Source of the DNA: Capnocytophaga stomatis
GTDB taxonomy: Bacteria; Bacteroidota; Bacteroidia; Flavobacteriales; Flavobacteriaceae
Assembly (NCBI RefSeq): GCF_002302635.1
Contig: NZ_CP022387.1
Span: 372,001 to 436,000 of the forward strand
Length of the DNA stretch: 64,000 nt
Reading direction: 5' to 3'
In this document: positions 7,125 to 16,460 of the stretch, piece after piece
Layout of the letters: every line of letters begins with the position of its first letter
Numbering within the stretch: the stretch's first letter is position 1
Position numbers and translations under genes: made by a program
Notes under the pieces: model-generated
Told to the model about the DNA's origin: nothing
The model's database searches: none
The model's input: only the letters and a program-made list of their open reading frames with translations

Positions 7125-9479
7125 TTAAAATTCTATTTTATAACTAATATTCGGAATAACCATATTGGCTTTGTCAAACTGTATCTTCTTGGTAATAAAG
7201 TTGTAGTTATGTCCCAAATAAATTGGAGCTCCAAAAATATTTTTCATCTGAAAAGAAAAAACACTGGAACTTTTACGATGATTTATTCTGTAATTCAATG
7301 TAAAATCGGCATACAAAATGGCTGGAAAACGCTCCTCAAAAGCACGAGTTTCATCAGTGATAATTCGTTCATTTGCAATGGAATGATTCTCTAAAATGGG
7401 AGAATACCTTTCACCTCCCGTCAATGTTACTCTCGCATTGATATCCAACACTTTACGATTATCTTTAAAGAAAAATTCTTTTCCGAACAAAGCATTAAAC
7501 ACATAATTTTTGTTGTAACGTGTATTTCGCCAAATATTATCTCCTCCCTTATATTGAGCATCAAATAATGAGGCTGTTAGGAGATAATAATAGTGTTTAT
7601 TCAAAAATCTTTCTAGGGTGATATCTATTCCATAATTTCTTCCTAAAGTATTGTTTTCCAACTTCTTGTTAAGTCCATAATCTTGTTTAAAATTAAGAAG
7701 CGAATACGAACTTCCCTCCTCGCCCAATGCATCATAAATATGCTGGTAATATGCCTCTGCTTTTAAACGGAGATTTTGACCAATTTTCCAGTCATATCCC
7801 AACACAAAATGGTGAGCCTTAGGAAGTTTTAGTTCCTTATTAGGTCTTTCATTATTGATTTTCAGAAAATATACATTTAATGATTCAGGACGACTGTGCT
7901 TCCCATATCCTAAACTCAAACTATGTTTCGGGTGGAAAGCCCATTGTGCACCAAAACGAGGTTCCAAAACGAATTCCTTACCCAACCCAAAATAAGTTGC
8001 GTGCAAACCTACATTAAACAAAAAGGTAGAAGAAAGATTATATTTCAGTTGAGTAAAAAGTTCAGGAGCATCTGTATATCCATCATCATCAATAAGTTGT
8101 GCGTAAGTTAGCGGTAAGTTATGGTCTTGTGTGCTACTCAAATCGAAGTTATAAAATAACCTTTTATATGTAAATCCAGCCTTTAGCATCGACTTGGAGG
8201 AAAATCTTTGGTTGAATGTAGAGGCAAGTGTGAAAGTTTTTGTAATATTTTTCAAATCCATATCAGGAGTAAAATTCTGTAAATCATCGCCTAATCGTTC
8301 TGTTTTGATAAAAGCACTTACTCCGGAAAAAGCCAAATTAGATTGTAAAAACGAATTTCCTCCCGTACTAATTCGGTGCGTGATCCCAGTTGCTCCCAGA
8401 TGTGTATCCCAATTGTTCTCAATGCGGTCAAAATCAACTTTCCATTTGGAAGGATTCTTTTCAACACTTTTATGTGTGTGGTCAATACCTCCAATTCCCC
8501 AAAAAGAAAACGTTCCGGAACGCTTAGTAGGAAAATTAAATTTAAAAGAAAGGTCTTGATATTTAAGTTTTTGTTCTGACGGAATAAGATTCAAATCTCC
8601 CAATAAACCAAAAGTTGAATAGCGATAATTAAAAATATAAGATGCACCGCTTTTTTTAGAAATAGGTCCTTCTGAAAAAAAATCAAGTCCTAAAATACCG
8701 ATTTGTGCCGTATGTTCGTGTTTTGAAGCATTTCCTGTTCGTAATTTCATATCGAAAACTGCCGCCAACGCATCACCATACTCGGCGGGGAAAGCTCCCG
8801 TGAAAAAATCGGAATTGCCCAACACCTGATTGCTAAAAAGTGTAACAATACCACCTCCGGCAACATTCGCACCGGCAAAATGATGTGGCGTAGGAATCTC
8901 AACACCTTCCAATCGCCAAGCAACACCCTGCGGAGCATTTCCGCGAACAATAATAGAATTATCCTGTAAATTACCAGTTGTAACTCCAGCATAAGCAGAA
9001 ACCAAACGTGCCGGGTCATTCATTCCGCCTGCATACCGAGTGGTTTCTTCTACCGAAAACGACCGTGCACTAACGGTTGCCATCGCGTTAAGCGGACGTT
9101 CCTTTTGAAGAGATGCCTGTACCACAACTTCTTCCATTTGGGTAATGTTTTCCTTTAAGGCAATTTCAAGCACAACTTCCTTTGATGAGGTAATCATCAA
9201 CTCTGAAATAATTGAACTTTCATATCCAATAAACGAAACCTTTATTGTTTGTCGCCCAATCGGTACTTTGTCAATGAAAAAATTTCCTTCAACATCGGTA
9301 GTTGTTCCCAATACAGGATCGGAATTTTCAATAACTACTGTGGCTCCCATAAGTGGTTCGCGAGTGTTCGCGTCAAATACTTTTCCTTTCAAATTTTGAA
9401 AAATGGGTGCTTGTCCATATGTTATGAAACCTCCCAAATTCAAAAAAACAATCAGCATAAAATAAATAAATCGTTTCAT
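7125..9479 (-). CDS. TonB-dependent receptor with carboxypeptidase-like N-terminal domain
   Basis: A 784-residue outer-membrane receptor. The signal peptide is followed by a carboxypeptidase-regulatory-like domain (about residues 30-115: LKGKVFDANTREPLMGATVVIENSD, then DKVPIGRQTIKVSFIGYES), a plug domain (about 125-245: RFVSAYAGVTTGN-like region, DNSIIVRGNAPQGVAWRLEGVEIPTPHHF) and a large barrel ending in NISYKIEF with a terminal Phe. The domain order is typical of Bacteroidota receptors for metal chelates or small ligands that work without a SusD partner, and no SusD gene is adjacent. It lies downstream of an AraC-type regulator on the same strand, with a terminator between them. Confidence 0.92.
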   Translation of the reverse strand: MKRFIYFMLIVFLNLGGFITYGQAPIFQNLKGKVFDANTREPLMGATVVIENSDPVLGTTTDVEGNFFIDKVPIGRQTIKVSFIGYESSIISELMITSSKEVVLEIALKENITQMEEVVVQASLQKERPLNAMATVSARSFSVEETTRYAGGMNDPARLVSAYAGVTTGNLQDNSIIVRGNAPQGVAWRLEGVEIPTPHHFAGANVAGGGIVTLFSNQVLGNSDFFTGAFPAEYGDALAAVFDMKLRTGNASKHEHTAQIGILGLDFFSEGPISKKSGASYIFNYRYSTFGLLGDLNLIPSEQKLKYQDLSFKFNFPTKRSGTFSFWGIGGIDHTHKSVEKNPSKWKVDFDRIENNWDTHLGATGITHRISTGGNSFLQSNLAFSGVSAFIKTERLGDDLQNFTPDMDLKNITKTFTLASTFNQRFSSKSMLKAGFTYKRLFYNFDLSSTQDHNLPLTYAQLIDDDGYTDAPELFTQLKYNLSSTFLFNVGLHATYFGLGKEFVLEPRFGAQWAFHPKHSLSLGYGKHSRPESLNVYFLKINNERPNKELKLPKAHHFVLGYDWKIGQNLRLKAEAYYQHIYDALGEEGSSYSLLNFKQDYGLNKKLENNTLGRNYGIDITLERFLNKHYYYLLTASLFDAQYKGGDNIWRNTRYNKNYVFNALFGKEFFFKDNRKVLDINARVTLTGGERYSPILENHSIANERIITDETRAFEERFPAILYADFTLNYRINHRKSSSVFSFQMKNIFGAPIYLGHNYNFITKKIQFDKANMVIPNISYKIEF

Positions 9480-9554
9480 CGTTAATCTTTTTTCGGCAAA
9501 ATTGCCAGAAAAATAAAAAACAATCGTCCAGACCTATATATGCAGACAAAAAAT

Positions 9555-9580
9555 ACGTCCAATCGGGCAGGATTGGACGT
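9555..9580 (-). terminator. Intrinsic terminator after the AraC-type gene
   Basis: Perfect 10-base stem ACGTCCAATC / GATTGGACGT with a six-base loop. On the minus strand it is followed by ATTTTTTG. It separates the AraC-type gene from the TonB receptor downstream. Confidence 0.75.
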
Positions 9581-9602
9581 GTTTTCTTTGAACGAGATAA
9601 TA

Positions 9603-10736
9603 TTAAATATTGTTTTTCAAATAATTAGAAGGAGTGTCTCCCGTATGCTTTTTAAATACTTGATTGAATGAAGATTTGGAATTAAACCCCGAATCAAGTG
9701 CAATCCCGAGCAGATTTAATCCTCTGTTTTTATCATTCGTGGCTCGTTTTATGAATTCATCAACTCGGTAACTATTCACAAAATCATAAAAATTTTTACC
9801 TTCACATTGATTAATAACCTGACTCAAATTATTGGAAGAAATCGCTAATTGTTCTGCCAATTGGCTCAACGTTAATTTAGGTTCAAGATATGGTTTCTTT
9901 TCTTTCATTAACGATAACATCTCTTGATGCAATTGTGTAACTTCATCGGACTTCAAACCTGACTTTCTGTACTCCGAAACTGTTTTTACTTCAACGATGC
10001 TATGTTCCTTTATGGCTTTTTCCGTAAAAATTCCCTGATAACGAATGCCCGAAAAACCAATCAGAAACACCAATAACACAATTAGCACAAAAATAATTAA
10101 ATCCGAATTGAATCCAAAATCAATTTGGAATACCTCACGCATCAAAATGATGATAGTTCCCACTAAAAAAATGATTCCCAGCCCCATAATGAATACCTTG
10201 AGCCACCGCAAACTTATCCCTTCTTCATAAGCGAAATTTTCATTGATAAGTTGCTGATAATTCGTGATTTTACGGTATGATAAAACAGGGTACGTAATAC
10301 CTGAAATAACAAAAGATACCAACGAAATAATAAAAAACCATTGATATTCGCTGTTTATATCTTGGCTATCCATAAGCAATTTCTGCTGAGCCGTGTAACC
10401 AAAAATAAACGGAAACATTCCTAAGTAGTCAATCACGAAAGGCAGGAAATGTAACATATCCTTCCAGCGAAATTTCTGGTCTGAACGCAATGAAAATACA
10501 ACATACAGATACAAAAACGGTCCGTGAAGCAACGGAAACGGGTGTGTAAGCCCCACCAAATGCGGATATACTTTCCAATACCCCAAATAATACAAATTGT
10601 AGCTCAGTAGATGTATCGAAATAAATAACATCCATATTGATAAAACGGTATCGGACAAGGTTTTATTCCGCTTAGTAAATAGCAAAAAAGCCAAAAACAG
10701 CGAAAGAAAAATTCCTATCGTAAAAATAGTATTCAT
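9603..10736 (-). CDS. Membrane-anchored AraC-family transcriptional regulator
   Basis: A 377-residue protein in two parts. Residues 1 to about 235 hold seven hydrophobic segments (for example IFTIGIFLSLFLAFLLF, LLHGPFLYLYVVFSL and LIIFVLIVLLVFLIGFSG), a 7TM-like sensor. Residues about 265-377 are a C-terminal AraC DNA-binding domain (LTLSQLAEQLAISSNNLSQV as the first HTH; LLGIALDSGFNSKSSFNQVFKKHTGDTPSNYL as the second). This architecture is frequent in Flavobacteriia. The same-strand TonB receptor downstream is a plausible target. The signal sensed is unknown. Confidence 0.9.
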   Translation of the reverse strand: MNTIFTIGIFLSLFLAFLLFTKRNKTLSDTVLSIWMLFISIHLLSYNLYYLGYWKVYPHLVGLTHPFPLLHGPFLYLYVVFSLRSDQKFRWKDMLHFLPFVIDYLGMFPFIFGYTAQQKLLMDSQDINSEYQWFFIISLVSFVISGITYPVLSYRKITNYQQLINENFAYEEGISLRWLKVFIMGLGIIFLVGTIIILMREVFQIDFGFNSDLIIFVLIVLLVFLIGFSGIRYQGIFTEKAIKEHSIVEVKTVSEYRKSGLKSDEVTQLHQEMLSLMKEKKPYLEPKLTLSQLAEQLAISSNNLSQVINQCEGKNFYDFVNSYRVDEFIKRATNDKNRGLNLLGIALDSGFNSKSSFNQVFKKHTGDTPSNYLKNNI

Positions 10737-10782
10737 AATGATATTTATAATACTTATTATCAGGTTATACTGGCAACTCTGG

Positions 10783-10813
10783 CAAAAATAAATGTTTATT
10801 TTACATTTTCCAA
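10783..10813 (-). promoter_or_regulatory. Bacteroidota-type promoter for the AraC-type gene
   Basis: On the minus strand, TTG (10811-10813), a 20-base spacer, then TATTTTTG (10783-10790), matching the TTG/TAnnTTTG consensus. The expected transcript start is about 40 bases before the AraC-type start codon. Confidence 0.5.
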
Positions 10814-10859
10814 AAAAGCTTTCTGCAAAAAAGAGGCTTTATTTTTTCGGTAAAATGGT

Positions 10860-10867
10860 TACCTTTG
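10860..10867 (+). promoter_or_regulatory. -7 promoter element for the RNase H gene
   Basis: TACCTTTG fits TAnnTTTG. A start about 7 bases downstream leaves a leader of only about 10 bases before the ATG at 10884, which is one reason to prefer that start over the ATG at 10878. Confidence 0.45.
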
Positions 10868-10883
10868 TCCAATTTCAATGAAA

Positions 10884-11522
10884 ATGGCTAAAAAGAAATT
10901 TTACGTTGTTTGGGAGGGACATAAAACAGGCGTTTTCTCCTCGTGGGAGCAGTGCAAAAAGGCTGTGGAAGGTTTCCCGAATGCTAAATATAAAGCTTTT
11001 CCCTCTTCGGAACTTGCTCGGAAGGCTTTTTCCGAAAGTTTTGATAATTACAAAGGTAAAACATTTTTTAAATCGGAACTCTCTGATAATGAATTAAAAT
11101 TAATCGGAAAACCAAAAGTACCCTCCATTGCGGTAGATGCCGCTTGTAGCGGTAATCCGGGTGTAATGGAATATCGGGGAGTTGATACGCAGACCCAAAA
11201 AGAGCTTTTCAGAATTCCGCCAATGCAAGGAGGAACAAACAATATTGGCGAATTTCTGGCAATTGTCCACGCACTGGCACTGCTTAAAAAACACAACCAA
11301 ACAATGCCTGTTTATTCTGATAGCCGGATTGCCATTAATTGGGTCAGACAAAAAAAATGCAAAACCAACGTTAAGGAAAACGATAAAAATCAAAAAATAT
11401 TTGAACTTATTGACCGTGCCGAAATTTGGTTGCACGAAAACACCTTCCCGAACCATATTTTGAAATGGGAAACCAAAGCGTGGGGCGAAATTCCTGCCGA
11501 TTTTGGACGAAAAAACAATTAA
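10884..11522 (+). CDS. rnhA: Ribonuclease H1 with N-terminal viroplasmin (HBD) domain
   Basis: A 212-residue protein that degrades the RNA strand of RNA-DNA hybrids. Residues 1-50 (KKFYVVWEGHKTGVFSSWEQCKKAVEGFPNAKYKAF split over the domain) form the hybrid-binding viroplasmin domain found in eukaryote-type RNase H1. The catalytic domain starts near residue 75 with IAVDAACSGNPG, giving the first catalytic Asp. GTNNIGEFLAIVHAL supplies the Glu and PVYSDSRIAINWV the second Asp. ATG codons at 10878 and 10884 are both in frame. The gene stands alone, divergent from the AraC-type gene, with its own terminator. Confidence 0.92.
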   Translation: MAKKKFYVVWEGHKTGVFSSWEQCKKAVEGFPNAKYKAFPSSELARKAFSESFDNYKGKTFFKSELSDNELKLIGKPKVPSIAVDAACSGNPGVMEYRGVDTQTQKELFRIPPMQGGTNNIGEFLAIVHALALLKKHNQTMPVYSDSRIAINWVRQKKCKTNVKENDKNQKIFELIDRAEIWLHENTFPNHILKWETKAWGEIPADFGRKNN

Positions 11523-11546
11523 AAAATTCTTCATAAATCATTGTTT

Positions 11547-11584
11547 ATCCGTTTTGTAAATCCATTTTACAGAACGGATTTTTT
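11547..11584 (+). terminator. Intrinsic terminator of the RNase H gene
   Basis: Long imperfect stem opening ATCCGTT and closing AACGGAT, followed by a run of T residues (to 11584). Confidence 0.7.
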
Positions 11585-11640
11585 AATATCTTTCCCTCAC
11601 TTTATTTTCTTTCTTTCGTCTCATTACAAAAATATTAAAT

Positions 11641-11871
11641 ATGACCTTTGAAGTGGTTCGGATGACCTCGGAGGTGGTTCGAATAACCTCGGAAGTGGTT
11701 CAGATAACCTCGGAAGCGATTCGGATGACCTCGGAGATGGTTTGGATAACCTCGGAGATACTAATTATGACCTCCAAAGTACTAATTATGACCTCCGAGG
11801 TACTAATTATAACCTCCAAAGTACTAATTATGACCTCCGAGGTATTAATTATAATCTCCGAGGTATTAATT
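11641..11871. repeat. 21-bp tandem repeat array (11 units), with an open frame on both strands
   Basis: Eleven head-to-tail 21-base units, decaying into one or two degenerate units up to about 11910. Units 1-5 are of the form ATGACCTCGGAAGTGGTTCGG with variations. Units 6-11 replace the second half with TACTAATT and alternate CCTCCAAAGT with CCTCCGAGGT, so this half has a 42-base super-period. Each unit holds a near-palindrome (ACCTC-GAGGT). Because 21 is divisible by three, the plus strand can be read as a heptad protein from 11641 to 11904 (MTSEVVR-type repeats, 87 residues), and the minus strand is open too. I see no clear ribosome-binding site, so coding is unproven. Confidence 0.85.
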
Positions 11872-11910
11872 ATCATTAAAAAGGTTATCCGAAATACCTC
11901 ATAGGTCATA

Positions 11911-12251
11911 TGATATATCTAAAATATCATCTGGAATATTTCTAAAATAAATATTATTATTGTAAATATACTCTGAAATAATTTAAAAATTATATTGATT
12001 ATCAGAAAAATATTCTACAATATTTTTGAAACTAAATATTAAACAAAAAAGATATTTACAAATATTTATTTTATACTCTTTATCATTAAACTTATTCTTC
12101 TGATAATTAAAAAGATATTCCAAAGTATAAAAAGGTATAAACCATTACTTACAAATGAAGACTTACTTCCATTATTTCATTTTTTTTATAACTTTGTACA
12201 ATATTTATTTATAACAAATCATTAACTATAGCTAATCAATCGTAAAATACT
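11911..12251. other. AT-rich intergenic stretch upstream of the copper ATPase
   Basis: About 340 bases of very AT-rich sequence without a credible gene. The only site I can point to is TAACTTTG at 12189-12196, a candidate -7 element for the copper ATPase, without a clear -33 partner. No obvious copper-box palindrome was seen. Confidence 0.45.
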
Positions 12252-14861
12252 ATGAAACAGATATATTACATCAAAGGAATGAGTTGCTACGGATGTGTTG
12301 GGACAGTGCAAACAGCCCTTGCAGGTATTACAAATATTCATTCTGTAAAAATAGACTTGGATTCACAACAAGCTGAAATAGAGTCCGATGAAGCAATTCC
12401 TTTCAACCAACTCGAAAAGGCATTGGAAGGCACAAATTATAGCATTCATACCGATTTGAAAGAAGCACAAACCTACACATACTTCGTAAAGGGAATGAGT
12501 TGTTCGGGTTGCGAAAACACGGTTCGTGAAGCATTGCAGGAGATAAATGGCGTTCAGGAAATTTCAGTCAATGTAAAGGAAAAAAAGGTTGTTGTTCGTC
12601 TGTCAAAACCTGTTTCGTTTGCCAAATTAAGCCGAAGTTTGGAAGGTACTCACTATACTTTATGCAAAACCTTTGAACAGGCAATCGAGACCACCTCAAA
12701 AGCAACCGAAAATATTAAAAAAGGCAATGTAACTTTCTATTGCCCAATGCAATGCGAAGGCGACAAGACTTATGACAAGATGGGCGATTGTCCTATCTGC
12801 GGAATGGACTTGGTGGAGGAAGTTTCAGCCTTTACTTCCAATGGAAACTCCGCTGAAGCCAAAAAATTAAAAGAACTTCGATTCAAATTCTGGGGTTCGG
12901 TGGCTTTTACCATTCCTATTTTCATTATTGCAATGAGCGAAATGATTCCAAACAACATTCTTTACCAGTTAATGGAACAAAAATATTGGAATTGGGTGCA
13001 ATTTGTACTTTCTGTGCCTGTTGTGTTCTACTTCTGTAATATATTTTTTGTCAGAGCGTGGAAAAGTTTGAAGTCGTTTAACTTCAATATGTTTACCCTT
13101 ATCGGAATTGGAGCAGGAATTGCGTGGGTTTTCAGTGTGGTAGGAATGCTTTTCCCCAATTGGTTTCCCTCTCAGTTCAAAACACATCACGGAGCGGTTC
13201 ACGTTTATTTTGAGGCTACAACCGTTATCCTCACTTTAGTAATGCTCGGGCAACTGTTGGAGGCTTCGGCACACGGAAAAACACAAGATGCCATCAAAAC
13301 ATTATTAGGATTAGCTCCTGATACTGCTATCAAAATTGTGAATGGTGAGGAAATAGAAGTTTCTATCAATGAAGTAGTTAAAGATGATTTTTTAAGAGTA
13401 AAACCGGGTGACAAAATTCCCGTTGACGGAAAAATTACGCAAGGTACGGCAACCATTGATGAAAGTATGATTACAGGCGAGCCTATTCCCGTTGAAAAAC
13501 AAGTGGGAGACCAAGTTTCGGCAGGAACAATCAACGGCACAACCAGTTTTATAATGCAAGCCAAAAAGGTAGGAGCAGAAACATTACTTTCCCAAATTGT
13601 AGATATGGTTCAGAAAGCAAGCCGAAGCCAAGCCCCAATTCAAAAACTCGCCGATAGAATTTCATCGTACTTCGTTCCCATCGTTGTTATCATCTCGATG
13701 ATTACATTCATCCTCTGGATGGTCTTCGGAGGGGAAAACGCCTATACATACGCCTTAGTGAATGCCATCGCAGTGCTGATTATTGCTTGTCCGTGTGCTT
13801 TGGGATTGGCTACACCGATGTCAGTGATGGTCGGTATCGGAAAAGGAGCTCAAAACGGGATTCTTATCAAAAATGCGGAGGCTTTGGAACGTATGAACTC
13901 TGTCGATACGCTCATTATTGACAAAACAGGCACTATAACCGAAGGAAAGCCGAGTTTGGAGAAGATAATTTCCTTTTCTGACTACACTGAAAACCAGTTA
14001 CTAAGCATCGTTTATTCTCTGAACAAAAATAGCGAGCATCCACTTGCCAAAGCTACTAATGATTACGCCAAGCAGAATAATGTAATCTCTTTTGAGATAG
14101 AACATTTCAAAGCCATTTCAGGCAAAGGTGTTTCGGGAACTTTTGGGCAGAAGAAATATTACTTTGGAAATGACAAACTCATCGCCGATGTAGGTATTTT
14201 GATTCCCATTTCGATAAACAAACAAGTAAAACAAGAACAACAAAAAGGGAAAACAGTCTCTTTTTTGGTTGAAAATAAGGAAATTATTGCAGCTGTGGTT
14301 ATTTCCGACCCAATTAAAACAACAACGAAAGAGGCTTTGAGAAATCTGCAATCACTCGGGATAGAAATTGTGATGCTAACGGGCGATAATCCGTTCACGG
14401 CAAAGGCCGTAGCTGATGAAATCGGGCTAAAAAACTACAAAGCCGGAATGTTGCCTCAAGATAAGCAAAATGAGGTGGAAAAACTGCAACAACAAGGAAA
14501 AATCGTAGCGATGGCGGGTGACGGTATCAACGATGCTCCCGCCCTTGCACAATCCGATGTGGGTATCGCAATGGGAACAGGCACCGACATAGCCATACAA
14601 AGTGCTGAAATTACGCTGGTAAAAGGCAACCTAAGCGGAATTGTAAAGGTCAAAAAACTAAGTCATTCCGTGGTGAAGAATATTAAACAAAATTTATTCT
14701 TTGCAATGATTTACAACACCATTGGGGTTCCTGTCGCAGCGGGAATTTTGTTTCCCTTTTTCGGAATTTTGCTGTCACCAATGTTAGGAGCTTTGGCAAT
14801 GAGTTTCAGTTCGGTAAGTGTGATAGCCAATGCTTTGCGTTTGAGAACTGTGAAGTTATGA
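12252..14861 (+). CDS. copA: Copper-translocating P1B-type ATPase
   Basis: An 869-residue inner-membrane pump exporting Cu(I) (or Ag(I)) at the cost of ATP. Two N-terminal HMA domains carry metal-binding motifs GMSCYGC (about residues 9-15) and GMSCSGC (about 80-86). A Cys-rich heavy-metal-binding domain follows ([18 protein letters not shown], about 160-190). The eight-helix core has the CPC motif at about residue 513 ([13 protein letters not shown]), the phosphorylated Asp at 557 (DKTGT), the SEHPLA motif and [10 protein letters not shown]. It stands alone on the plus strand. The extra Cys-rich domain is typical of Bacteroidota CopA. Regulation may come from the long AT-rich region upstream. 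Confidence 0.95.
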   Translation: MKQIYYIKGMSCYGCVGTVQTALAGITNIHSVKIDLDSQQAEIESDEAIPFNQLEKALEGTNYSIHTDLKEAQTYTYFVKGMSCSGCENTVREALQEINGVQEISVNVKEKKVVVRLSKPVSFAKLSRSLEGTHYTLCKTFEQAIETTSKATENIKKGNVTFYCPMQCEGDKTYDKMGDCPICGMDLVEEVSAFTSNGNSAEAKKLKELRFKFWGSVAFTIPIFIIAMSEMIPNNILYQLMEQKYWNWVQFVLSVPVVFYFCNIFFVRAWKSLKSFNFNMFTLIGIGAGIAWVFSVVGMLFPNWFPSQFKTHHGAVHVYFEATTVILTLVMLGQLLEASAHGKTQDAIKTLLGLAPDTAIKIVNGEEIEVSINEVVKDDFLRVKPGDKIPVDGKITQGTATIDESMITGEPIPVEKQVGDQVSAGTINGTTSFIMQAKKVGAETLLSQIVDMVQKASRSQAPIQKLADRISSYFVPIVVIISMITFILWMVFGGENAYTYALVNAIAVLIIACPCALGLATPMSVMVGIGKGAQNGILIKNAEALERMNSVDTLIIDKTGTITEGKPSLEKIISFSDYTENQLLSIVYSLNKNSEHPLAKATNDYAKQNNVISFEIEHFKAISGKGVSGTFGQKKYYFGNDKLIADVGILIPISINKQVKQEQQKGKTVSFLVENKEIIAAVVISDPIKTTTKEALRNLQSLGIEIVMLTGDNPFTAKAVADEIGLKNYKAGMLPQDKQNEVEKLQQQGKIVAMAGDGINDAPALAQSDVGIAMGTGTDIAIQSAEITLVKGNLSGIVKVKKLSHSVVKNIKQNLFFAMIYNTIGVPVAAGILFPFFGILLSPMLGALAMSFSSVSVIANALRLRTVKL

Positions 14862-14923
14862 TTTTTGCAATTTGTTAATCATTAAATAAAATACTACTTT
14901 TGGCTCTGAAACATTACAGAAAA

Positions 14924-15601
14924 ATGAATCCGAAATATTTTATTTTTGATATGGACGGAGTGCTGGTGGATAGTGAGCCGATGCATTGTCAAATCATTCA
15001 CGAAGTTTTTCAACAACTTGAAATTCCGTTCCCTAAAAGCTACATCGAAGAAACTCTGACAGGAATGTCCGCAATCCCTATGTGGGAAAAAATAAAGCAC
15101 GATGCCAATCGTTCCGAACAGGCTGAAGAATTATTGCAATTTCACCGAAGTTATTTTTACAATCGATTTGAAGAAATAGAAGTCATTGAAGTACAAGGAG
15201 TTAAAAACGTCATACAAAAACTAAAAAACCGTGGATTTTCACTGGCTTTGGCTTCTTCTTCCTCACGAAAATTAATTGATTATTTCACCGAAAAGATAAA
15301 TATCAGTCATTTTTTTGATGTAATTATCAGTGGTGACGATGTGAAATTCAGCAAACCTTTTCCAGAAATTTTTCTTAAAGTAGCTCAGTGGTATCAGGCT
15401 GAACCTGAAAACTTTTGGGTACTTGAAGATAGCAAAAACGGAGTGCAAGCCGCCAAAAGTGCGGGAATGAATTGTATCGGATTCAAAAACCCAAATTCGG
15501 GAAATCAAGACCTTTCAAAATCCGATTTGCTAATCCATTCTATGAATGATATTACAGATGATTTCATTGAAAATTTAATCCGAAATAATGGAAAATTCTA
15601 A
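14924..15601 (+). CDS. HAD-superfamily phosphatase, beta-phosphoglucomutase-like
   Basis: A 225-residue HAD hydrolase. Motif I is FDMDGVLVDSEPMH (residues 6-19, nucleophile Asp8). Motif II is LALASSSSRKL (about 105-115), and motifs III/IV are SKPFPEIF and VLEDSKNGVQAAKSAGM. The helical cap between motifs I and II places it in the subfamily of beta-phosphoglucomutase and sugar-phosphate phosphatases (YniC/GPP-like); the exact substrate cannot be told. The start is the ATG at 14924; an upstream in-frame TTG at 14900 would add residues ahead of the conserved core. It overlaps the next gene by 14 bases, so the two are co-transcribed. Confidence 0.88.
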   Translation: MNPKYFIFDMDGVLVDSEPMHCQIIHEVFQQLEIPFPKSYIEETLTGMSAIPMWEKIKHDANRSEQAEELLQFHRSYFYNRFEEIEVIEVQGVKNVIQKLKNRGFSLALASSSSRKLIDYFTEKINISHFFDVIISGDDVKFSKPFPEIFLKVAQWYQAEPENFWVLEDSKNGVQAAKSAGMNCIGFKNPNSGNQDLSKSDLLIHSMNDITDDFIENLIRNNGKF

Positions 15602-16460
15602 AAAAAATAGTGTAAAAATAATTGAATGCCCACGTGATGCAATGCAGGGATTCAAAAATTTTATTCCTACAGAAAAGAAGATAGATTATATACAATCGCT
15701 TCTGAATGTGGGATTTGACACTATTGATTTTGGAAGTTTCGTGTCGCCCAAAGCAATTCCGCAAATGGCAGACACATCGCAAGTTCTTGAGAAGTTAGAC
15801 CTTAGCAAAACCAAGAGCAAACTCCTCGCAATTGTTGCCAATCAACGAGGTGCTGATGAGGCTTTATCCTTCCAACAAATTGATTATCTGGGCTATCCGT
15901 TTTCCATTTCGGAAAATTTCCAGATGCGTAACACACACAAAACCATAGCCGAAAGCCTCATAACTTTGGATTATATTAAAAATCAAACCGAAAAACACGG
16001 AAAAGAATTGGTTGTTTATCTTTCAATGGGCTTTGGAAATCCTTATGGTGACCCTTGGAATGAAGAAATTGTAGAACAATGGGTTGAAAAACTTACCCAA
16101 AAAGGCGTTCAAATTATCTCGCTTTCCGATACTGTAGGAAGTGCCACTGGCGAAGTGATTACCAACTTATTTTCATACCTGATTCCTAAATATCCAAATG
16201 TGGAATTTGGAGCTCATTTTCACACATCCGTTAATAATTGGTTTGAAAAAGTAGATAATGCCTATAAATCAGGATGTTTGCGTTTCGATGGAGCTATTCG
16301 TGGTTACGGAGGTTGCCCAATGGCAAAAGATGAACTTGTTGGGAATATGCCTACCGAAAAATTAATTTCCTACTTTCAGAAGGAGAAAATTTCAACTCAA
16401 TTAAATCTTTTGGCTTTTGAGAGTAGCTATAACGAGGCTATGAAAATTTTTGATAATTAA
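15588..16460 (+). CDS. Hydroxymethylglutaryl-CoA lyase family protein
   Basis: A 290-residue TIM-barrel enzyme of the HMGL-like family. It has the N-terminal substrate/metal segment ECPRDAMQGF (in place of the usual VGPRDGLQ), DTIDFGSFVSPKAIPQMADT, the metal-binding HFHTSVNNWF (about residues 210-219) and the C-terminal loop GAIRGYGGCPMAKDELVGN with the catalytic Cys. HMG-CoA lyase cleaves HMG-CoA to acetyl-CoA and acetoacetate, as in leucine breakdown. It overlaps the upstream HAD gene by 14 bases and converges with truA with a 4-base overlap. The substrate is inferred from the family. Confidence 0.88.
   Translation: MENSKKNSVKIIECPRDAMQGFKNFIPTEKKIDYIQSLLNVGFDTIDFGSFVSPKAIPQMADTSQVLEKLDLSKTKSKLLAIVANQRGADEALSFQQIDYLGYPFSISENFQMRNTHKTIAESLITLDYIKNQTEKHGKELVVYLSMGFGNPYGDPWNEEIVEQWVEKLTQKGVQIISLSDTVGSATGEVITNLFSYLIPKYPNVEFGAHFHTSVNNWFEKVDNAYKSGCLRFDGAIRGYGGCPMAKDELVGNMPTEKLISYFQKEKISTQLNLLAFESSYNEAMKIFDN

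Noticed and set aside
11700-11909. Minus-strand protein of 69 residues over the tandem repeat
   Set aside because: The frame is open only because the repeat unit is divisible by three and lacks stops; no ribosome-binding site and no other support.
11641-11910. CRISPR array
   Set aside because: The 21-base units are contiguous with no unique spacers, and no cas genes are present.
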